The translations under genes were made by a program, and so were the position numbers. The notes beneath the pieces were generated by a model. It did no database searches, was not told the origin of the DNA, and worked only from the letters and a program-made list of their open reading frames with translations. Positions 15,557 through 22,459 of a stretch of 27,787 nt of DNA are shown here, piece after piece. The first letter of the stretch is position 1. Each line of letters starts with the position of its first letter. This DNA is from an uncultured bacterium (lineage in GTDB: Bacteria; Bacteroidota; Bacteroidia; Bacteroidales; Bacteroidaceae), in NCBI GenBank assembly GCA_905215575.1, contig CAJMQV010000014.1:1-27787 (forward strand), given 5' to 3'.

Positions 15557-16201
15557 ATGAAAACAGAACGCTTCTCAACACTGAAAACTCCATTATATCT
15601 GTTACTGATTCTGGCATCCTGTATCTTACCGATGAAACTGGCGGCACAAAACAGTTCTGATCAGGATGCAAAAGACGAAGGTATCGTGTTGTATTCCGAT
15701 ACCAGCGGAGTCACTGCAAACAACGATTATCAGCAACCGGACACCAGCAGCAGTTATCAAAGCCATAATACCACCACATCGAATACCCTCTGGAGAACAA
15801 TGGTTTTCGGCAATTCAGATGATAAATCAGAAACAGATGATCCGATTCATCCTCTGCGGTCTATATCTCATTTTTTCAGCGGTCTGCTCGGTGTCGGTCT
15901 GTTTCTGGGTATTATTCTGATATTTCTGGCCATTGTCATACCGATAGGACTCATCATCGGACTGATCGTACTCATTATTCATCTGACGCGTCCCGCTCCC
16001 CGTAGTGCCAGACCGGGTGAACCTCCGTTCACACCAGAAGAAATCAAAGAGCGCCAAAGACTTCAAATCATCCGTCTGGCTTCCATTGGAGTGGCCTTAC
16101 TGCTCGTGGAATGGATCTTTGGCATGGGATACATTGCCGGTACAGTCGGAGTGGTGTTGCTTTGTATCGCCGGAGGACAGTGGCTTGGAAGGAAACAATA
16201 G
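15557..16201 (+). CDS. Hypothetical membrane protein with N-terminal signal
   Basis: I do not recognise a family. The 214 residues begin with a basic and hydrophobic signal (1-30), ending either in LAA-Q as a signal peptidase I site or, alternatively, in the lipobox-like LASC at 19-22. Residues 31-105 are polar, rich in Ser, Asp, Gln and Thr, and likely extracytoplasmic. One long hydrophobic stretch covers 108-143 (one or two membrane passes). It is followed by a basic, proline-rich loop with ARPGEPPFTPEEIKERQRL, then hydrophobic segments at about 172-190 and 191-208. A -7 box lies just upstream, so it is probably transcribed alone; the neighbours give no functional hint. Confidence 0.75.
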   Translation: MKTERFSTLKTPLYLLLILASCILPMKLAAQNSSDQDAKDEGIVLYSDTSGVTANNDYQQPDTSSSYQSHNTTTSNTLWRTMVFGNSDDKSETDDPIHPLRSISHFFSGLLGVGLFLGIILIFLAIVIPIGLIIGLIVLIIHLTRPAPRSARPGEPPFTPEEIKERQRLQIIRLASIGVALLLVEWIFGMGYIAGTVGVVLLCIAGGQWLGRKQ

Positions 16202-16237
16202 TCCGGACACACAGTGAAGCAAAAGCCGATACGGAAG

Positions 16238-16288
16238 TTCCTTGTAAGAACAAGGAAATAAACGTAACTTTGCACTTGTAAAAACAAG
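16238..16288. promoter_or_regulatory. Paired palindromes around the thyA promoter (candidate operator)
   Basis: TTCCTTGT-AAGA-ACAAGGAA (16238-16257) is a perfect 8-bp inverted repeat. Its core CTTGTAAGAACAAG (16241-16254) recurs as CTTGTAAAAACAAG at 16275-16288 with one base changed. The copies start 34 bp apart: one covers the expected -33 position, the other the transcription start. The -7 box lies between them. Confidence 0.5.
16265..16272 (+). promoter_or_regulatory. -7 box of thyA-folA
   Basis: TAACTTTG followed by CA matches TAnnTTTG. CTTG at 16241-16244, 20 bp upstream, is a three-of-four match to the -33 TTTG. Confidence 0.6.
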
Positions 16289-16308
16289 AATATAATTACC
16301 AAACATAC

Positions 16309-17103
16309 ATGAAACAATATCTTGACCTGCTGAACCGCATATTGACAGAAGGTACCGAAAAGAGCGACCGTACAGGTACGGGTACCATCAGCGTGTTCGG
16401 ACATCAGATGCGCTTTAATCTGGAAGAGGGATTTCCCCTGCTGACTACCAAAAAGTTGCATCTCAAATCCATTATCTATGAATTGTTGTGGTTCCTGAAA
16501 GGAGACACCAACGTGAAGTACTTACAGGAAAACGGAGTGCGTATCTGGAATGAATGGGCCGACGAAAACGGAGATCTGGGACACATCTATGGCTATCAGT
16601 GGCGCTCTTGGCCCGACTATAAAGGTGGCTTTATCGATCAGATTCAAGAGGCAGTAGACACCATCAAGAACAATCCGGACTCACGACGCATCATTGTAAG
16701 TGCCTGGAATGTGGGTGATCTGGATAACATGAACCTGCCTCCCTGCCACGCCTTCTTCCAGTTCTACGTAGCTAACGGACGGCTAAGCCTGCAGCTTTAT
16801 CAACGCAGTGCCGATACCTTCCTGGGCGTTCCGTTCAATATTGCCTCTTATGCCCTGCTGCTGCAAATGATGGCGCAGGTCACCGGACTCAAGGCGGGCG
16901 ACTTTGTACATACGCTGGGAGATACGCACATCTACAAGAACCATCTGGAACAGGTACAGCTCCAGCTGACACGCACTCCCCGCCCATTGCCACGCATGGT
17001 GCTGAATCCGGACGTGAAGAGCATCTTCGACTTCAAGTATGAAGACTTTAAGCTGGAAGATTATGATCCGTGGCCACACATTGCCGGAAAGGTTTCTGTT
17101 TAA
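16309..17103 (+). CDS. thyA: Thymidylate synthase
   Basis: It methylates dUMP to dTMP with 5,10-methylene-tetrahydrofolate, releasing dihydrofolate. The 264 residues equal the E. coli length. SDRTGTGT (19-26) holds the phosphate-binding Arg, and the nucleophile is C146 in LPPCHAFFQFYV. RRIIVSAWNVGDL (126-138), QRSADTFLGVPFNI and the C-terminal PWPHIAGKVSV are all canonical ThyA segments. The bacterium therefore has classical ThyA rather than the flavin-dependent ThyX. folA follows after 25 bp and recycles the dihydrofolate. The promoter carries a striking pair of palindromes at 16238-16288. Confidence 0.98.
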   Translation: MKQYLDLLNRILTEGTEKSDRTGTGTISVFGHQMRFNLEEGFPLLTTKKLHLKSIIYELLWFLKGDTNVKYLQENGVRIWNEWADENGDLGHIYGYQWRSWPDYKGGFIDQIQEAVDTIKNNPDSRRIIVSAWNVGDLDNMNLPPCHAFFQFYVANGRLSLQLYQRSADTFLGVPFNIASYALLLQMMAQVTGLKAGDFVHTLGDTHIYKNHLEQVQLQLTRTPRPLPRMVLNPDVKSIFDFKYEDFKLEDYDPWPHIAGKVSV

Positions 17104-17128
17104 CAACACATGATATCACAAACTGTAT

Positions 17129-17617
17129 ATGATGACAATAATCGCCGCCGTAGCGCAGAATAATGCTATCGGCTTTGAAAACAAACTGATTTACTGGCTG
17201 CCGAACGATCTGAAAAGATTCAAGGCACTCACAACCGGAAATACCATTATTATGGGACGGAAGACCTTTGAATCCCTCCCCAAAGGAGCTTTGCCCAACC
17301 GACGAAATGTCGTGCTGTCACGCAATAGTGACTTTTCAGCTCCGGGCGCAGAGGTGTTTCATTCGCTGGACGAAGCTCTGCAAACCTGCAAACCGGATGA
17401 AGAAATCTTCATCATCGGAGGAGCGAGCTTATACCAGGAAGCAATGGGACGTGCGGATCGCCTGTGTCTGACTCATATAGAAGACACCCCACAGGAAGCA
17501 GATGCTTTCTTTCCGGAAATAAACGAACAGGAGTGGCAGGTAGAAAGTGACGAAAAGCATGAAACGGATGAGAAACACCGTTTCTGCTACCGGTTCACAG
17601 ACTATGTGCGCAGATAA
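17129..17617 (+). CDS. folA: Dihydrofolate reductase
   Basis: It reduces dihydrofolate to tetrahydrofolate with NADPH, closing the cycle opened by ThyA in the preceding gene. The 162 residues fit the bacterial norm. IIAAVAQNNAIGFENKL (4-20) is the Met20-loop region, and WLPNDLKRFKALT (23-35) carries the substrate-binding acid D27. IIMGRKTFESLPK (40-52) and FIIGGASLY (about 93-101) form the cofactor site. The residue usually His or Pro-Trp before the LP is Tyr-Trp here, a modest difference in the active-site rim. The start could be either of two adjacent ATGs (17129 or 17132). A hairpin follows the stop. Confidence 0.97.
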   Translation: MMTIIAAVAQNNAIGFENKLIYWLPNDLKRFKALTTGNTIIMGRKTFESLPKGALPNRRNVVLSRNSDFSAPGAEVFHSLDEALQTCKPDEEIFIIGGASLYQEAMGRADRLCLTHIEDTPQEADAFFPEINEQEWQVESDEKHETDEKHRFCYRFTDYVRR

Positions 17618-17624
17618 AGCCACA

Positions 17625-17682
17625 AAAGCCGTTTTTAGTGATGTGTATGATAATCAACACGACTAAAAACGGCTTTCTTAAA
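17625..17682 (+). terminator. Hairpin terminator after folA
   Basis: A perfect 15-bp inverted repeat, AAAGCCGTTTTTAGT (17625-17639) with its complement at 17662-17676, has an inner GTGT/ACAC pairing. The downstream T-run is short (CTTAAAT), so efficiency may be moderate. Confidence 0.65.
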
Positions 17683-17728
17683 TCAGCATACCATATATCC
17701 ACAATAACACAATAAAACCTGTTTCTTT

Positions 17729-18787
17729 ATGACTCAAACACTGTTTTGTCTGGAAATTATTTCCTTCACGGCACTGACGCTCTCCTCCATATTTCTTTCT
17801 GTAGCTTACATTCCTCACGAAAGGAAAATACCGAATGTCAGACGAAGTAAAAACCTGATCCAACTGGCATCTATACTTTTAGGAGTAAGTGGTATCATAC
17901 TGATAGCGCAAAATTATCAGTTAGACGATATCATTTTCTATGTTCAAATCATGGCACAGGTGGAAAGTGCCTTACTGATTTTAGGAATGATACTCCTGCT
18001 CACTAATAATTTTCCTACCAGGAAATTTGTATTTATCCAAACGGTTTGGATCGCAATAAGCATTCTGGCTTTATATTCATACTACTACATATATAAAGGG
18101 ACCACCGGTTCTGCAGTCTACTATCTGCTTGTTTCCATATTTCCGGCTCAGTTTCTTTATTTCTTCTTTACGTATAAAAAGCTATTTGAGGCCTGGAGAA
18201 ACAAAAAACATCAATATGGGAAGTACGGCAGTACCATAAAACGTCTTTGGCTATTGCTGAACATTATGGCCACATTTGTCATGGCAACGCTCTATTTTCC
18301 GGGAAAGATTATTTTTGCAGCTCTCATTTCAGTATATATTATTGCCTTGATCAGTTTTACAATTCTGTTCTACCGGTTACTCATCCTTCTGAACATTACA
18401 GACTTTGAACCCAAACAGTATTCAGAGTTAAAGAGCAGGGAGAAAATCAACACACAAAAGAACATGGAGATTGCTCTGGAACAATGGATAGAAAGCAAAG
18501 GATACGTAGAACGAAATATCACCATCACTATTCTGGCCAAACGATTGGGAACAAACCGGACTTACCTTTCAAACTATATCAATGAGCGGTATGAGGAGAA
18601 CTTCAATACATGGATTAACCAACTTAGAATAAAAGAAGCTCAAATATTACTTGAGAAAAACAATGAGGCTCTGCACAGCATAGCCGAACAAGTTGGTTTT
18701 GCAGATCTGCCTCATTTCAGTAGAACTTTTAAATCCATCACCGGAGAATCTCCATCAAATTGGAAAAAACGAAGCGAAAAAGGTTGA
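17729..18787 (+). CDS. Membrane-anchored AraC-family regulator
   Basis: A 352-residue transcription factor. The first 222 residues form about seven hydrophobic helices (near 5-28, 42-62, 69-92, 99-121, 127-150, 171-190 and 194-222). A linker and an AraC/XylS DNA-binding domain (about 245-348) follow. The first helix-turn-helix is around ITILAKRLGTNRTYLSNYIN (266-285). The second is around HSIAEQVGFADLPHFSRTFK (316-335), ending in the family's G-E-S-P-S-N-W. The fold suggests a sensor in the membrane that directly binds DNA. The gene is visibly richer in A and T than its neighbours. No likely target gene lies beside it: folA ends upstream with a terminator, and 568 bp of non-coding DNA follows. 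Its signal and targets are unknown. Confidence 0.88.
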   Translation: MTQTLFCLEIISFTALTLSSIFLSVAYIPHERKIPNVRRSKNLIQLASILLGVSGIILIAQNYQLDDIIFYVQIMAQVESALLILGMILLLTNNFPTRKFVFIQTVWIAISILALYSYYYIYKGTTGSAVYYLLVSIFPAQFLYFFFTYKKLFEAWRNKKHQYGKYGSTIKRLWLLLNIMATFVMATLYFPGKIIFAALISVYIIALISFTILFYRLLILLNITDFEPKQYSELKSREKINTQKNMEIALEQWIESKGYVERNITITILAKRLGTNRTYLSNYINERYEENFNTWINQLRIKEAQILLEKNNEALHSIAEQVGFADLPHFSRTFKSITGESPSNWKKRSEKG

Positions 18788-18848
18788 AGGAATAACAATT
18801 TATTCTTTACCAAAAATTAAAAAGAGTTGCACCGAATTTGCAGAAAGA

Positions 18849-19073
18849 TAAATTTGGATTCTCATTTTTGCTGTTTCGTACAAATATACAATAAGAAAAA
18901 CAGATTTAAACATATATTTGCAACAACCAAATAATTCAAATCATCTTGTCTTATATGGTTTATAGAATAGAACTAATACAGGCTCGCACAGAGTATCTGA
19001 TTAATTCTAACTTTTGATTATACTTTCCTATTCGTTCGGTACTATCGTGAGATACTACCGAACATTTTGTATT
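18849..19073 (+). ncRNA. Candidate small RNA locus
   Basis: TAAATTTG (18849) has GTTG 19 bp upstream, and TATATTTG (18913) follows. Downstream is an inverted repeat GTTCGGTA-C-TATC / GATA-C-TACCGAAC (19034-19063) with a 4-nt loop and one C-C mismatch, then ATTTTGTATT. This would give an RNA of about 140-210 nt. A 20-codon frame (18955-19017) lies inside. No known RNA family was recognised. Confidence 0.25.
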
Positions 19074-19275
19074 GGTTTCATGGCTGCATATTTGCCTTTA
19101 GGTACAAACTCTCAGTCTTCAGCATAATATTTAAAACAACACAAAAACAAGAGGAATAGAGAATTCATACATTGCAATTGTGACTTCTACCAAAGTTCAT
19201 ATATGGCAAAATCGGCTATTTTAAGGCCCTACAACGAAAAGAAAGCATTCATTGTTATCCAACTATCAAATAACA

Positions 19276-19309
19276 TAAAAAACCTCAGTAGAGAAGCTCT
19301 GCTGAGGTC
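19276..19309 (-). terminator. Terminator of the Lrp/AsnC gene
   Basis: ACCTCAGTAGAG (19282-19293) pairs with CTCTGCTGAGGT (19297-19308), with one G-U. It is followed on the minus strand by TTTTTTATG. It lies about 50 bp after the stop. Confidence 0.75.
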
Positions 19310-19355
19310 TATAAGGCTATGCTATAAGAAATAAGCAACCTTTAGAATAAAGGTA

Positions 19356-19880
19356 TTACTCCAGATCTATATCTTCTTCGTCATCCTCACCATTTCTCCG
19401 ATCGGTATCGCGTGTCGCGATGTCTGTAATAGGCATCTGACGGGAGAAAGCCTCGTGGAATGAAATAATGGTTTCTGTACGCTGAAGGCCTAAAGGCTGC
19501 AATTTATCATGGATAATACTCAGCATATGATTGTTGTTACGAGCATAGATCTTGATGAACATATCATAATCGCCGGTAGTATAATGACACTCCACGACTT
19601 CAGGAATCTGCTCCAATGCGGCCACTACGCGGTCGAAATCCGAAGGATCTTTCAGGAACAGCCCCATAAAGGCACAGGTGTCATAACCAATCTTTTCGGG
19701 ATCGAGGATGTACTGCGAACCTTTCAGTACTCCCAGTTTCACCAATTTCTGAATTCTCTGATGAATAGCCGCACCAGATACCCGGCAAGCACGAGCCACT
19801 TCCAGAAAAGGAATTCGCGCATTTGAGGCAATCATCTGAAGAATCTGCTCATCCAAACTGTCTAAGTTTAAAGCTTTCAT
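19356..19880 (-). CDS. Lrp/AsnC-family transcriptional regulator
   Basis: A 174-residue regulator. Residues 5-60 form the winged helix (LDEQILQMIASNARIPFLEV, then RVSGAAIHQRIQKLVKLGVL). Residues about 66-145 are the RAM ligand-sensing and oligomerisation domain, with MGLFLKD, VVECHYTTGDYDMFIKI and LQRTETIISFHE. The tail from 155 on is hydrophilic and ends in a very acidic run (EDDEEDID), an addition beyond the usual 150-160 residues. Such proteins sense amino acids; the effector here is unknown. Its -7 box sits inside an inverted repeat (19898-19926), which suggests autoregulation. It is monocistronic, with a terminator at 19276-19309. Confidence 0.9.
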   Translation of the reverse strand: MKALNLDSLDEQILQMIASNARIPFLEVARACRVSGAAIHQRIQKLVKLGVLKGSQYILDPEKIGYDTCAFMGLFLKDPSDFDRVVAALEQIPEVVECHYTTGDYDMFIKIYARNNNHMLSIIHDKLQPLGLQRTETIISFHEAFSRQMPITDIATRDTDRRNGEDDEEDIDLE

Positions 19881-19897
19881 ATTGTTACATTTTATAG

Positions 19898-19926
19898 ATT
19901 ACTACAAAAATAGCAATTTTAGTAAT
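19898..19926 (-). promoter_or_regulatory. Promoter and likely operator of the Lrp/AsnC gene
   Basis: ATTACTA (19898-19904) and TAGTAAT (19920-19926) are perfect inverted 7-mers 15 bp apart. Between them on the minus strand is TATTTTTG (19905-19912), an exact -7 box. The ATG is 18 bp from the repeat. Binding here would block RNA polymerase. Confidence 0.4.
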
Positions 19927-19932
19927 ACAATC

Positions 19933-19974
19933 ATAAAAAAATAGGCATCTCCGATTAAGGAAATGCCTATTTTT
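19933..19974 (-). terminator. Terminator of the exb operon
   Basis: AAAAATAGGCAT (19937-19948) pairs perfectly with ATGCCTATTTTT (19963-19974). On the minus strand T-rich sequence follows. It lies about 30 bp after the last exbD. Confidence 0.75.
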
Positions 19975-20003
19975 AATAATTATTTGAATAATCTGCTATC
20001 AGC

Positions 20004-20462
20004 TTAATTGCGTTTGCTTGCTGAATAGTTGATCTTCAGAGCCCATGATTTACGCAATACCTGCTTGATATCGGTAACGATACCCATCTTGGTCTTCTGG
20101 TCAACCTTCAAGGAGATCTGCTGTGCAGCCTGATCAGACATAGAAGCACGTTCCTGTGCTACGAAGTCCATAATTTCGGCAGGCTCTGCAAAACGGTCGT
20201 TCAACTGGATACGAGTTCCTGAACCCATTGTTGCGCGCAACTGATCTGTCGGAGGACCTACATAAATGAATGATACCGCTGATTTTTTCTCCAGCTTTTC
20301 CAATTCGGTACCGGCCGGAACGGTAAACTTCACTTTCAACGTAACCTCACGCATGGTGGTTACAATCATAAAGAAGAACAGAATGGTAAAGATCAAGTCA
20401 GGAAGTGAAGATGTGTTCATTTCGGGCATCTCTCTACTACCCTTTTTATTAAATCTGCTCAT
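20004..20462 (-). CDS. exbD: ExbD/TolR-type biopolymer transport protein (second copy)
   Basis: A 152-residue inner-membrane protein of the proton channel that energises TonB. A short cytoplasmic N-terminus leads to one membrane helix, LPDLIFTILFFFMIVTT (20-36), containing the essential proton-path aspartate (D22). The rest is a periplasmic domain of about 110 residues that ends in a VLRKSWALKINYS strand. Its start codon overlaps the stop of the preceding exbD by one base (TAATG), so the two are translationally coupled. It is the last gene of the exbB-4TM-exbD-exbD operon, followed by a hairpin at 19937-19974. Confidence 0.93.
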   Translation of the reverse strand: MSRFNKKGSREMPEMNTSSLPDLIFTILFFFMIVTTMREVTLKVKFTVPAGTELEKLEKKSAVSFIYVGPPTDQLRATMGSGTRIQLNDRFAEPAEIMDFVAQERASMSDQAAQQISLKVDQKTKMGIVTDIKQVLRKSWALKINYSASKRN

Positions 20463-21052
20463 TACTTTTCTCCTCCATAATTTTTAGGTTCTGCCTCAGA
20501 GATCTTCTGCGGATAATAACCGCGGATAGCCTCCTGCTGCTCGTCACTACAATTTGCATATACTCTACCGAACTTAGCTTTTGCCAATTCGTCACGTAAC
20601 TCATTGTAAGCACGAACCAATTCATTCTGAACCTGGAAGTAAACATTATAGCTTGTTCCACGGTCGGTCTGAACAGAAATCACATGTTTGTCGGTTACCG
20701 CGCACATACCCAACAATGGAATGTTCTTGGCATGCTTTTCTGGCAATGACGGTGAGTTTGTCGGATTCTGAACAAATTCCTTTGCACGGTCGCAAAGCTG
20801 ATCCAAACTGATATAGTCACCGTTTACCATCAAATTACCGGCAGAGTTGATCTTTACGTTCAGTACGTTTCTTTCCTTTACATCGATTTCAGCTTCGTTC
20901 TGTTCGTCCTCTGGTGGAGGCGGAAGGCGGCGAACCAAACCCATGTCAGTATCCATAGAAGTGGTCACCAGGAAGAAAATCAGCAAAATGAAAGAAATGT
21001 CCGCAGTAGAACTTGCGTTCAAACCAGGTACTGATCTTTTTTTCTTTGCCAT
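20462..21052 (-). CDS. exbD: ExbD/TolR-type biopolymer transport protein (first copy)
   Basis: A 196-residue paralogue of the following gene. After a Lys/Arg-rich start it has STADISFILLIFFLVTTS (15-32) with the conserved aspartate at D18. At about 50 residues longer than classic ExbD (about 140), its periplasmic part includes an extra region with NPTNSPSLPEKHAKN (about 92-106) and an unusual tail after residue 165 with a cysteine (YANCSD) and PKNYGGEK. Two ExbD types in one operon suggests a mixed ExbD dimer, as established structures have an ExbB pentamer around an ExbD dimer; the mixing is my inference. It lies 35 bp after the four-TM gene. Confidence 0.93.
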   Translation of the reverse strand: MAKKKRSVPGLNASSTADISFILLIFFLVTTSMDTDMGLVRRLPPPPEDEQNEAEIDVKERNVLNVKINSAGNLMVNGDYISLDQLCDRAKEFVQNPTNSPSLPEKHAKNIPLLGMCAVTDKHVISVQTDRGTSYNVYFQVQNELVRAYNELRDELAKAKFGRVYANCSDEQQEAIRGYYPQKISEAEPKNYGGEK

Positions 21053-21087
21053 TTAATTTTTAGTTTTATAAATTGAAAACGATGTTG

Positions 21088-21579
21088 TTATTTCTTTTGT
21101 GCGTTCTTCTTAACGATACCTGACATATTCACTACTACGGCAATCGCAGCAACAGCCATCAGGATATAGATAGAAATGATGAACATATCTACTACAGAAA
21201 CCATGGCACCGCTGGTTACGTTACCGTCAGCAGCAGTAAAGTCCGGCTCATTCAGGTTAGTCAGCAAGCCGATAGCCAAAGAAGCAACCAGCAGAACAAC
21301 TGATATAAAACTAATCTTGCCACCGGGAACGCCACTCAGGTTCTCACCTGAAGCTCCCATACCGTCTTTGATACTCTTAATCGCGCTCCATACAGCCAAC
21401 ACAGCAGTAATACCAGTCAGCACGTACATGAGGTAGATAACAGCTTCGGTACATTTGGGCTCATTGTAATCACCCATTGGGTTGTCGTAACCGTACAGGA
21501 AGAAGAATGCAAACACAATCAGAATGACTGCGATGCAGGCGTTCAATACGGTTTTAGACAATTTTTCTGTCTTTATCAT
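21088..21579 (-). CDS. Four-TM membrane protein of the exb operon
   Basis: Function unknown. The 163 residues hold four hydrophobic helices near 9-30, 45-67, 89-107 and 126-152. The loops are short: a polar loop with YDNPMGDYNEPKCTEA between helices 1 and 2, a Gly-rich loop (GMGASGENLSGVPGG) between 2 and 3, and NLNEPDFTAADGN between 3 and 4. The end is basic. No enzymatic motif is visible. It begins 7 bp after exbB and is followed by exbD after 35 bp, so it is surely in the same transcript and probably part of, or an assembly factor for, the ExbB-ExbD channel. I have no family name for it. Confidence 0.85.
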   Translation of the reverse strand: MIKTEKLSKTVLNACIAVILIVFAFFFLYGYDNPMGDYNEPKCTEAVIYLMYVLTGITAVLAVWSAIKSIKDGMGASGENLSGVPGGKISFISVVLLVASLAIGLLTNLNEPDFTAADGNVTSGAMVSVVDMFIISIYILMAVAAIAVVVNMSGIVKKNAQKK

Positions 21580-21586
21580 GATTTAT

Positions 21587-22414
21587 TTATTTTTTCAAGT
21601 TATACTTCATACACATATCCAACAGAGAGATTGTAGCCTCTTCCATGTGAGAGGTGATAGTTTCAATCTTAGACAGGATATAGTTGTAGAAAATCTGCAG
21701 GATCAAAGCAACCACGATACCGAAGATAGTAGTAATCAAGGCCACCTTCATACCACCGGCAACAACTGTCGGAGAGATATCACCAGCCTGCTGGATCTGG
21801 TCGAACGCCATCACCATACCGATCACAGTTCCCAAGAATCCCAAAGACGGAGCCATAGCGATGAACAGAGTGATCCATGAGCAACCCTGCTCCAAGTAGC
21901 TTGACTGTACGCTTCCGTAAGCAACAACTGAACGCTCTACGTTTTCGATACCCTCGTCGATACGCATCAGACCCTGGTAGCAGATAGAAGCAACAGGACC
22001 ACGAGTGTTACGGCAAACTTCCTTAGCGCCTTCTACATCGCCAGCAGCCAATTTCTCTTCCAAAGAAGCCAACAGTTTCTTTACGTTGATCTCTGCCAAG
22101 CTCAAGTAAATGATACGCTCGATACAGAAAGCAAGACCCAATACCAATGCGATGGCTACCAATGACATGAAGCCTGCATCACCTTCGATAAACTTAGTTT
22201 TCAATTCCTTGTGAAGGCCAGTTTCCTCTACAATAGGCTCCTGAGCAATTTCTTCAGAAACTGCAGCAGCTGTATCAACAGCAGCTGAATCAACAACAGT
22301 TGTGTCAACGGCAGCTGAATCAACGGCAGCTGAGTCGGCCTGAGCCATCATCGACTGAGTTGCACCAAATGCAAAGACTCCCATCATCGCAATAATTGCA
22401 AATAACTTTTTCAT
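21587..22414 (-). CDS. exbB: ExbB/TolQ/MotA-type proton channel protein
   Basis: The 275-residue main channel subunit that couples proton flow to TonB. It has three membrane helices (about 82-104, 180-204 and 223-246), the last two with SLGFLGTVIGMVMAFDQI and VVAGGMKVALITTIFGIVVAL, the conserved MotA/TolQ/ExbB core. Unlike E. coli ExbB it carries an 80-residue N-terminal extension. That extension comprises a cleavable-looking signal (1-25, MMAQ-A) and five tandem pentapeptides of the type D-S-A-A-V (27-51), followed by an acidic linker. The core should begin facing the periplasm after cleavage. It is first of four genes. tRNA-Ser lies 45 bp upstream with no visible terminator between. Confidence 0.93.
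   Translation of the reverse strand: MKKLFAIIAMMGVFAFGATQSMMAQADSAAVDSAAVDTTVVDSAAVDTAAAVSEEIAQEPIVEETGLHKELKTKFIEGDAGFMSLVAIALVLGLAFCIERIIYLSLAEINVKKLLASLEEKLAAGDVEGAKEVCRNTRGPVASICYQGLMRIDEGIENVERSVVAYGSVQSSYLEQGCSWITLFIAMAPSLGFLGTVIGMVMAFDQIQQAGDISPTVVAGGMKVALITTIFGIVVALILQIFYNYILSKIETITSHMEEATISLLDMCMKYNLKK
22262..22336 (-). repeat. Five tandem 15-bp units in exbB
   Basis: On the plus strand the units read AACGGCAGCTGAGTC, AACGGCAGCTGAATC, AACAACAGTTGTGTC, AACAGCAGCTGAATC and a diverged fifth. They encode D-S-A-A-V-like pentapeptides just after the ExbB signal peptide. Because the period is a multiple of three, copy-number change would keep the frame. Confidence 0.8.
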
Positions 22415-22459
22415 TGTGTGTCTAATTTTTTAAGATTATTAATTGTTTTGTATTTATCG

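Larger units (their letters stand above)
18788..19355. other. Long AT-rich intergenic region
   Basis: This 568-bp gap has no ORF of gene length on either strand. It contains two TAnnTTTG boxes on the plus strand (18849-18856 and 18913-18920), a hairpin at 19034-19063 and the terminator of the minus-strand regulator (19276-19309). Two tiny ATG frames, of 20 codons (18955-19017) and 15 codons (19080-19127), have no supporting features. I see nothing in 19064-19275. Confidence 0.6.

Noticed and set aside
19080..19127. 15-codon ATG frame in the intergenic region
   Set aside because: Too short, with no promoter or ribosome site, and no resemblance to a known small protein.
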